Assembly: GCF_009467805.1 (NCBI RefSeq)
Contig: NZ_WIAY01000008.1
Span: forward strand, 1-64,000
Source: Stenotrophomonas nematodicola
GTDB lineage: Bacteria; Pseudomonadota; Gammaproteobacteria; Xanthomonadales; Xanthomonadaceae
Direction: 5' to 3'
DNA length: 64,000 bases
Shown here one piece after another: positions 47,529-54,900 of the stretch. Position numbers and translations under genes: made by a program. The first letter of the stretch is position 1, and every line of letters begins with the position of its first letter. The notes under the pieces were generated by a model. The model searched no databases. It saw only the letters and a list, made by a program, of their open reading frames with translations, and was not told the DNA's origin.

Positions 47529-48457
47529 GCCTGGACCCGGATATCGCGCGCTTCCTGGCTGCACTGCCACCGCCGTCGGCAGTGGCCGAGGCATCGCTGC
47601 TGGACCTCCGCGCGGCCAGCGAGACGGCACTGCCGGCACTGCAGGGCCCACTCGAGGACGTCGCGGCAGTCCGCGACGTCCTCGTGGCCGCCACCGATGG
47701 CCACGCCATCGGCGTACGGGTGTACTGGCCCGCCGGACACAGGCCTGGCCGCGCGCGGCCAGGCCTGGTGTTCGCGCATGGCGGTGGCTGGTTCCAGGGC
47801 TCGCTGGCGGTGTACGACAACCCGTGCCGTGCCTTGGCCAATGCGAGCGGCTGCGTGGTGATCGCGATGGCCTACCGGTTGGCACCGGAGCACCCCTTCC
47901 CGGTGCCGCTGGAAGACGTGTATGCGGTGCTGGACTGGAGCCACCGCACCGCCGCCGCCCTAGATGTCGATCCTTCCCGCCTGCTGGTCGGCGGTGACAG
48001 CGCCGGCGGCAACCTCGCCGCCGGCGTGGCGCTGCTGGCGCGCGACCGCGGCGGCCCGCCCATCCATCACCAGCTGCTGCTGTACCCGGCACTGGATACG
48101 GCGGTGGACACCGACAGCCACCGCCGCTACGGCGAAGGCCACTTTCTCACCACCGCACTGATGCAGCGCTGCTGGGAGGCCTATGTGGGCGCCCACAGCC
48201 TGGCCAGCCCGTACGCGGTGCCTGCACGCGCGCAGGACCTGACCGGGCTGCCCGCCGCCAGCATCCTGGTCTGCGACCACGACCCGCTGCGCGATGAGGG
48301 CGAGCACTACGCGCGCCGCCTGCAGCTGGCCGGGGTACCGGTACGGTGCGAGCGGTTGCCGGGCATGGTGCATGCGTGCCTGCACCTGCTGGGCGCCGCA
48401 CCGGCATCGCGCATCCTGCTGGACCGCAGTGCGGCCCTGCTGGCCGAGGTGATGTAG
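47525..48457 (+). CDS. HSL-family (alpha/beta hydrolase fold-3) esterase
   Basis: This is a carboxylesterase of 310 residues with the HSL-family oxyanion motif HGGGW, the nucleophile elbow GGDSAGG (Ser) and the catalytic Asp/His in CDHDPLRDEG and GMVHAC. The family acts on short-chain esters and lactones. The start (MSLDPD) overlaps the previous stop by 4 bases. It is the last gene of the operon, closed by a terminator 44 bases on. Confidence 0.88.
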   Translation: MSLDPDIARFLAALPPPSAVAEASLLDLRAASETALPALQGPLEDVAAVRDVLVAATDGHAIGVRVYWPAGHRPGRARPGLVFAHGGGWFQGSLAVYDNPCRALANASGCVVIAMAYRLAPEHPFPVPLEDVYAVLDWSHRTAAALDVDPSRLLVGGDSAGGNLAAGVALLARDRGGPPIHHQLLLYPALDTAVDTDSHRRYGEGHFLTTALMQRCWEAYVGAHSLASPYAVPARAQDLTGLPAASILVCDHDPLRDEGEHYARRLQLAGVPVRCERLPGMVHACLHLLGAAPASRILLDRSAALLAEVM

Positions 48458-48501
48458 GCGGTCCTGCGGCGTGCGCACAGGCGTGGTGGTAGCGCCCACG
48501 A

Positions 48502-48529
48502 AAAAGGCCCGGCAGTGCCGGGCCTTTTC
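48502..48529. terminator. Bidirectional Rho-independent terminator
   Basis: A 12-bp stem AAAAGGCCCGGC / GCCGGGCCTTTT with an AGT loop carries A- and T-runs on both flanks. It can serve both the esterase operon (plus strand) and the Ax21-family gene (minus strand). Confidence 0.9.
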
Positions 48530-48571
48530 TGCCACACCAGTACGGCGCGTGGCGATGCCGTCAGACAGCGC

Positions 48572-49144
48572 TTACCAGCTGAAGCGCGGGCCGACCGACC
48601 ATTCCTTGTCACCGTGGCGATCCATCTTGATATCGCCGTTGATGCCCCAGTTCTGGTTCAGCTTCACCTGGCCACCCAGGCGGCCGTAGAACTGGCCATC
48701 CGGATTGATGCCGTGCTTCTTGCTGTAGTCCTCGTAGCCCGCCATTGCGTAGACTTCGGCGTGCTGGCCGAACGCGGTACGGATACCGGCTTCAGCGCTG
48801 TAGCCGTTGAAGTCCAGGCCTTCCTTCGGGTCGAACTTGTTGTAGGCCACGCGGCCCACGAAGTCGGTGCTGTTGCCGATTTCCTGGTTGTAGCCCACGC
48901 CCACGCGCCACTGATCAACCTTGAAGTTGCCGATGTCGGTCTTCTGCTGGTTGTACTCGCCAAAGGCGTGGAAGTTCGGCAGGAACCCGTAGGAACCCTT
49001 CACGCCCCAACCGTCGGCCTTGCCGCCGTCGGCGTCGGTCTTGACGTAATCGCCTTCAGCGTAGTTGTAGGACAGGCCTTCGGCAGCGGACGCGGCGAAC
49101 GGCAGGGCGGCGGCGAGCGCCAGAGCAATCAGGGAAGTCTTCAT
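48572..49144 (-). CDS. Ax21-family outer-membrane protein
   Basis: This 190-residue exported beta-barrel-like protein has a signal peptide (MKTSLIALALAAALPFAASA) and a mature N-terminus AEGLSYNYAEGDYVKTDADG, matching the conserved start of Ax21 proteins. Amphipathic strands follow, ending FSW with an aromatic C-terminus. In Xanthomonas and Stenotrophomonas, Ax21 proteins are secreted in vesicles and linked to motility, biofilm and drug tolerance; the proposed quorum signal and XA21-elicitor role has been withdrawn or disputed. Expression here would be as a single gene. Confidence 0.82.
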   Translation of the reverse strand: MKTSLIALALAAALPFAASAAEGLSYNYAEGDYVKTDADGGKADGWGVKGSYGFLPNFHAFGEYNQQKTDIGNFKVDQWRVGVGYNQEIGNSTDFVGRVAYNKFDPKEGLDFNGYSAEAGIRTAFGQHAEVYAMAGYEDYSKKHGINPDGQFYGRLGGQVKLNQNWGINGDIKMDRHGDKEWSVGPRFSW

Positions 49145-49346
49145 GGGGGTACACCTCTGTTCTTGCAGCGGCGCACTGCGTGCCGCCTTGGAAATGTAAA
49201 TTCTCCGTTATTCGCCCGAACCCGCCCTGAAAGCGGCCGCTGCGCGAACCGTGAATTTTCTGCGGCGGTTCAGGCGCGCTCTGGCATACGCGCGCCTGCG
49301 CAGGTGCGTTGCTGGCGCCCTAGAACTGGGTGAAGCCCGCTGCCAC

Positions 49347-49756
49347 CTACACCACCTCACCGCCGATGCCGCGCTTCCCATACACGCATAGAGCGCCATA
49401 ACCGAATGGATAGTCGCCAAGCACGAACCCCTCCGGAAATCCGTTCTCGTCCACCTGAAGGAGGAACTCGCAGCCATCGCGAATCAAGGCGCGTACGTAG
49501 TAATCCTCTTCCTGGATCAGTCGGCGCCCACTGCCAACCTTCACGAACCATGCCCCGTCGATGTCACCGCCCCCGGTTGCGGGAAGTCGGACCCCGCGAG
49601 GCACACGAAGAACCGTGCACCGGGACGTGCCTGCCCGGACTTCACCAGCGCATCAGGCGAACATCCGCCTACCCTGGAACTGCCCGCACCCCCGGGAACA
49701 AGATCAAAGTATCTGTCGCTTCCCATCATCGGCTCCTGCCGGACTGAGAAGTGCAC
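49347..49756 (-). pseudogene. Frameshifted hypothetical gene, possible immunity-gene remnant
   Basis: Two overlapping minus-strand frames join into one protein if a single-base shift is allowed between 49541 and 49604. The N-terminal part (MMGSDRYFDLVPGG to ARFFVCL) is in one frame; the C-terminal part (GAWFVKVGSGRRLIQEEDYYVRA to GKRGIGGEVV) is in another. The combined length is about 120 residues. No family is recognised, but it is the last of the small genes downstream of the RHS toxin. It could instead be two independent short ORFs or a sequencing error. Confidence 0.45.
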
Positions 49757-49786
49757 AGGATAGCGGGCAAGGCGCCGCGCAAGACC

Positions 49787-50236
49787 CTATCGGTACACGT
49801 GCACCAACGTGATCATGAACTCGAGGAAGGACGGAGAGAAAAAGTGAAACACACCTTCATCATGATCAAACCTGACGACAGGGTACTCCCCCTCCTTCAA
49901 CCCTCCCCTTGTATCAAAATAGAACGCTTCATCTGACCCCGGAATAAAAACTGGGAGAAGACCAAGCGGAGGAAATCCATTTTCCACGGCAAGGCGGGTG
50001 TTGTACACCAGATCATCATCGGCGATATCCCGGTCCTCTATGGGCGCAAGTGTAAACACCTGCGTGTCGCCAACACTCAGATTCCCGTACCTGAGCAGCC
50101 ACGCCTTATACGTATCGGGCAACGGGATGCCGAGCTCACGCTCCGCATCCTCAATCAGGGCGTGGGGCACGCCCTGCCCTGGGAACACGTTCAACCGGGC
50201 AGACTTGGCTACCACGTCATCAATGACATCGAACAT
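49787..50236 (-). CDS. SMI1/KNR4 (SUKH) family protein, probable immunity protein
   Basis: This 149-residue soluble protein has the SUKH pattern: an N-terminal helix followed by IEDAERELGIPLPDTYKAWLLRYGNLSVGD, then a beta-rich core and an acidic stretch (FDHDEGVFHFFSPSFLEFM). SUKH proteins are the most frequent immunity proteins of polymorphic nuclease toxins. The start at MFDVIDDV has GGGAG seven bases upstream; a longer frame to 50269 exists. It has no toxin directly upstream and may protect against a tip that has been lost. Confidence 0.78.
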   Translation of the reverse strand: MFDVIDDVVAKSARLNVFPGQGVPHALIEDAERELGIPLPDTYKAWLLRYGNLSVGDTQVFTLAPIEDRDIADDDLVYNTRLAVENGFPPLGLLPVFIPGSDEAFYFDTRGGLKEGEYPVVRFDHDEGVFHFFSPSFLEFMITLVHVYR

Positions 50237-50269
50237 TGCCACGCTCCCGAACATCAATGGACACGCCAC

Positions 50270-50599
50270 GCGTCAGAACGCAGCACGCACCTTCCTCAAT
50301 ACGCAACGCAACTATGTTGCGAACTGGCATCACTTCACCGCAATCCTGACAGGGATTTTCCCTGCGACAAACCACGCACTCGTGTGGCTGGTCAGATACG
50401 CACCATCGCTACCGCTGTAGTTCATGGCATCAAGCCATCGACACGACACTCCATGAGCTCTCCCGATCAAGCCGTCCAATGTTGTCCGGAATCATAGACA
50501 CGTCACCAGCCGAAAACTTGATCTTCTTCGCCACCTCAGCCGCTGGCATCCAGCGCTAGACGTCGATGCCCGGCAAAAATCACCCATGAATTTAAACAA
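50270..50599. other. Gap between the two SUKH genes with a possible gene fragment
   Basis: A 330-base gap. The minus strand carries one short frame, 50430-50549 (39 residues, MPAAEVAKKIKFSAGDVSMI onwards), with plausible codon use but stops directly upstream and no start context. It is probably a scrap of a former immunity or toxin gene. Nothing else is recognisable. Confidence 0.4.
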
Positions 50600-51073
50600 T
50601 CACAAGCCTTCAAACGTAGGAAGCAGAGGAGCGTATCCAGGCCCCATCACATCCTTGATGGATCCACTACAAAGCTTCTCAAGCAGTTGGTCCAGTGACT
50701 TTGCCGCATACCGAAGACCCGCCATTCGAGCGCCAACACAGTAGATCGGATACTCGTCCGCGCGTTTCTCATTGAGATCCCAAACAAAGCACTCACCGTT
50801 CTCGCTGGCTGCAAAGGGATACAGGCGAGCGGCGATTTCATTATCTCCGTCCGGCTCGAACTCGAAGTAGTCATCGGCGACAGCATCATTTATGAACCCT
50901 TTGGCGCGTGCGCCCTGAACTAGAATTGAATCTTGGTGTTCGGGCACGCCCGAATAGATGATGGCCAAGCCGCCAAAGCGGCCATAACCGAACGTCGCTG
51001 CAAATTCGCAGTAGGATCCCGGGAGCCTCAAACCTTCCACGCGAATTAGGTCAAGTGAGCTTCTAGCAGCCAC
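50600..51073 (-). CDS. SUKH-like immunity protein, possibly N-terminally truncated
   Basis: This 157-residue protein has the SUKH-type segment GLRLPGSYCEFAATFGYGRFGG close to its start, then an acidic beta-rich body (ADDYFEFEPDGDNEIAARLYPFAASENGECFVWDLNE). Start is at GTG; in-frame translation runs back only to a TGA at 51115-51123, so the usual leading helix of SUKH proteins appears short. A different frame just upstream encodes another fragment that overlaps this one. It may be functional with a short N-terminus or a truncated relic. Confidence 0.65.
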   Translation of the reverse strand: MAARSSLDLIRVEGLRLPGSYCEFAATFGYGRFGGLAIIYSGVPEHQDSILVQGARAKGFINDAVADDYFEFEPDGDNEIAARLYPFAASENGECFVWDLNEKRADEYPIYCVGARMAGLRYAAKSLDQLLEKLCSGSIKDVMGPGYAPLLPTFEGL

Positions 51074-51234
51074 TGAACTTGAAGGATCAATTGTTTGAGT
51101 ATTCTTTCGTCCATCTCAGACCCCAAATCCTGCAGCTTTGCTTGACGTGTCGAGACCCATTCGTAGCAGTCGCATCCACAAGAATATTTTCCCAAGCATC
51201 TATGACGTACATAGTTACTGACCTTGGAACTAGT
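51046..51234 (-). pseudogene. Gene fragment with CGCDCYEW motif
   Basis: A 62-residue open frame without a start codon at its beginning (preceded by two TGA codons) reads KYSCGCDCYEWVSTRQAKL and ends WLLEAHLT. The only internal Met gives a 22-residue peptide (MDERILKQLI). The clustered cysteines and coherent helix pattern look protein-like, but no family is recognised. It overlaps the 5' end of the SUKH-like gene in another frame and is best read as a leftover of an earlier immunity or toxin cassette. Confidence 0.4.
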
Positions 51235-51406
51235 TCATCACCCTAGCAATCAGTGATCACTTCCATCAGCACGGCATTTCCTTTGTTCATGTGTCGACGC
51301 ACAACGCCCTTTTCCTGGTGAGGTCGCCGGTAGCGCCGTCGAAGTGGCGGGTTCCTTAGAGCCTCTTCATGCGCACTCCAAAGCAAGAAGGAATATGCAA
51401 ACGAAC

Positions 51407-51952
51407 TCAATCGTCCACTTCTGCAGCCTCCTCCAACCACTGCTTGAAGATTTGCGAGTCAGTGTCGTTCAGCCGCGCCACGCGGTCTACGTTGGAAGGC
51501 ACTGGAGGCATGATCTCCACTGCGACAAGTAGCTTGCTGCGACGCTGCCCTGTGCCGAATGTACCCTCTTCATCCAACTGGCGTGCGGCCTGCTCTACAG
51601 CAGCCATGCGGAACTCAATCTCCCTTTCCCACTCATCGATACTGAGGTCTTGTAGGTTCGGCCTGGCGAGGAAGGGCGCGCGAAGCTCTTCAGTGTGTTC
51701 GCTTCCAAAGTCAACGTATGGAGAATCTGCATACGACCATTTCAGTTCCGCAGCTACTTCCGGGCCTTCGCCGCTTTCGTCCACTGCCCTTGCAAGTGCC
51801 TCTTCAGACCACGCCGAAAGAAATGGCGCGTGGCCTTCCTCCGTCATGACGAAGGTGCAGTAGTAGAAGTTCTCACCACTTCTAAACAAGTGGAGTAACG
51901 CAGGCCGAAATGCCTTGACGACCAAGTTCACCAAAATATTGACATCTTCCAT
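51407..51952 (-). CDS. DUF4303 family protein, probable immunity protein of the RHS tip
   Basis: This 181-residue soluble, acidic protein matches the DUF4303 pattern (ENFYYCTFVMTEEGHAPFLSAWSEEALARAV, then a helical C-terminus). DUF4303 genes recur next to polymorphic toxin genes. It starts 25 bases after the RHS stop, the usual place for the cognate immunity gene. GGAG eight bases before MEDVNIL sets the start at 51952; the frame runs back to 52060 inside the RHS gene. Cognate pairing is inferred from position. Confidence 0.75.
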   Translation of the reverse strand: MEDVNILVNLVVKAFRPALLHLFRSGENFYYCTFVMTEEGHAPFLSAWSEEALARAVDESGEGPEVAAELKWSYADSPYVDFGSEHTEELRAPFLARPNLQDLSIDEWEREIEFRMAAVEQAARQLDEEGTFGTGQRRSKLLVAVEIMPPVPSNVDRVARLNDTDSQIFKQWLEEAAEVDD

Positions 51953-51977
51953 TCTCAAATCTCCGCGAGTCGTCTTG

Positions 51978-54900
51978 CTAACCTCGGCACGAAGCCGTGA
52001 ACTCTCTACCAATTTGCCGCAACTCTCTTCGGAGGGCACTCCTCGTCGCACGATGACCATATCCAGCTGCAGACATCCTGTCGACGACCGCAGTCAGTCG
52101 CGCCTTCACATCCATGTGGAATTTCCTCGTGTGCATTTTATTGTGCGGCCGCGGATGATCCACTGGAACACCATTAGCGGCATCATTGATCTCAATGTCA
52201 TATGCCGAAAGGATATCTCTCGAGTCTGCGGCTGCAGCCCAGTGTCCCTTGGATCCTGTTGACGCAACGATGTGACCTGCGGCTTGCCCAGGAGCGACCG
52301 CTCTCCCTTCTCGGTTCATGTTTCGGCGAAGGATGTCGGCGTTTTCCCCGGTCGTTCGGCCGCCAGTCAGACCCAAAGGATCTGTCCAATTTATGTAATT
52401 GAGTCCGTAAGCGTAAAGATTTGTTCCTCCACTGAGCCCAATCGGATCGGCCGAACAGAACTGACTCGACTCCCGGTCAAAGTAGCGCGCAAGGTTGTAA
52501 ACCAATCCGGTTTCCACATCGTGATACTGACCGAGCGAACGAACGCAGCTCAGTTCGTCATCGCAACCGTCATCACGCGTGTCTTCAGACGGAGCAACCC
52601 AAGCTACCCTGCCTTGAGCTGTAAAAATTCGATTGGGGCACCCATTGGGATCACACTGGTACAGGAAAAATCTATTGCTCGCTCCGTTTAGCGTCTCCGT
52701 AGATGCATGGACCACATCTAGTAGTCGCCCATCTGATTCGGTATGCACCAACTCATCGGGTGCCGTGCCGCTTTCGGACAATGGACGAGCCGGATTACGG
52801 TGAGTCGTAGGAGTCTGGTGCCCAAGAGGCTTAACCGCATCTTTGGGGTTCGATGCCACCGTTCTATCGGGTCCAAGACCAGTAGCCCCCAGCCTGGTAC
52901 CCCAAGCACTCTCGGGCTGCAAACTGGCTTGCCCAGCTCTTTCGACAGGCAAGCCAATCGCCGCGTCTTGATTCGCAAGCGAGAGGTTGCCAAGCGTACC
53001 CAATCCGTTTGCGCTGTAGTCCGCTGAGCGTAGTCTTCCAGGCGGAGAGCTGTCACGTTCTGGACGCTGACCGGAGCCGTCGGCTGTCGTTACGACGCTA
53101 GAAAGCGAAACAGACGGGGACTGCGCGTCACGCCCAACAGTGTCAACTCGATAGTAAGGTTCTGACTCCAGTTCACTACCAGTGCCGGCAGATGAATCAC
53201 CTCGCCTCTCCAGCATCGCCAACGGCACAAAGCTTCGCGGGTAGTACACATACTCCCGCACCCCCTCATGCAACTTCTCCAACCGTCGTTGCCGCCGCTT
53301 CACTTCGATCAGGCTGGCCACGTTGTCCACCCACACCGGTGCAGCGTCCTCGGCGTCGTTGGCCTGCTTCACCTCGCCCAGCAGTGCATCGCCGTCCCAG
53401 AAGAACCACGTGGTCTCCGTCGGGTTGCGCTTGAACACACGGCGGCCCAGCGGGTCGTAGCCGTAGTACGTGCTCTTGCCGTCCCGCCGGCTCTCGGCCA
53501 AACGATGGTTGGCATCCCAGATCAGCTCCAGGTCGCTCGCATCCCCGCCCCCCGGGCTGCCCTTGCGTACCATGTCGCCGGCGCGGTCGAACACGTAGTG
53601 CACGCCCTGGTAGGTGCCCTCGCGCGTCCACAGCACCTCGGCCTGGTCATCGCCGCCAGCCACCTTGCGCATACGCACTTCGCGGATGTCGGTGCGCAGG
53701 CGATCGCCGGCCGGGTCGTTGTAGTACGGGTGCAGCACGCCCTTCGGATCGGTATGCGCGAGCAGTCGCCCTATGGCGTCGTAGCGGTACTCGTCCACGC
53801 CTTGCGCACTGTCCTGGCGGCGGGTGAGGTTGCCGGTGCGATCGTAGTCGTAGCGGGTGTCGAACAGCGGGGCGGCGTCACGCAGTACGGTCTGCGCGGT
53901 GAGCAGGTTGCGCGCGTCGTAGTCGAAGCGTCGCTCAAGGTGCGGGCTCAGCTGCTCGCGCGTGGTGCGTCCCAGCGCGTCGCGCTCGAGGGTGATCGGC
54001 ACTTCGTCGTTGATGCCGATCTCGCTGACCTGGTCGCACAGATCGTAGGCGAACGCGATGGCATTGCCGGCGCTGGTCTGTCGCTGGGTGCGGTTGCCGG
54101 CCTCGTCGTAGGCGTAGCCGACACGGAAGCCATCCTGGATCTCCTCCAGCAACTGGCCCAGCGGGTCGAAGCGGCGGGTGACGTGGCGGTGCGCGTTGCG
54201 CAGGTCGACAAGCTGGCCGCGCGCGTCGTACTGGAAGGTTTCCTTGACCTGGCGACCCGGCTGGCGGATGTCCGGCAGGGTCTTGGCGGTGATGCGCCCG
54301 AGCTTGTCGGTGGCGAAGACGATGCGTTGGCCAAGCGGGTCCACGGTGGTGGTGAGGCGTCCAGCGGCATCGTAGCTGTAATGGCGCGACTGGCCCCAGT
54401 AGTCGATTTCCTCGACGATCCGGCCGAGCGGATCGCGGTTGAGCAGGTAGTGCTCGCCGCGCTGGTTGACCACGCCGATCAGCTGCTCTTCGGTGTCGTA
54501 GCGGTACTCGACCACGTGCCCATCGGCCTGCACGCGCTTGCCGATCTGGCCGATGCCCACGTACTGCAGGCGGGTGCGCGCGCCCGCTTCGTCCAGGTAG
54601 GTGATGAGCTGGTCTTCGGCGTCGTACTCACAGCGCACGCCGCTGCTGTCGGGCGCCTGCACGCCCAGCAGGCGGCCCTTGGCGTCGTACTCGTAGGCCG
54701 TGGTCTGGCCAAGCGGGTCGGTCTGGTACAGCAGACGCCCCAGCGGGTCGTGCTGGTACCGGCTTTGGTGGCCAAGCGGGTCCAGCACACTGGTCACCAG
54801 GCCGTGGCGGTCGTAGCCGACGGCGGTGACGGCGCCGCGGGGGCTGGTCTGGGCCTGCAGCAGGCCGTAGGCATCGTACGTGTAGCGGGTGGCGGCCTGC

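Noticed and set aside
51243..51440. 65-residue minus-strand frame between the DUF4303 and SUKH-like genes
   Set aside because: It overlaps the 3' end of the DUF4303 gene out of frame, is Arg-rich, and has no recognisable family. At most its last ~15 codons could be debris of an older cassette.
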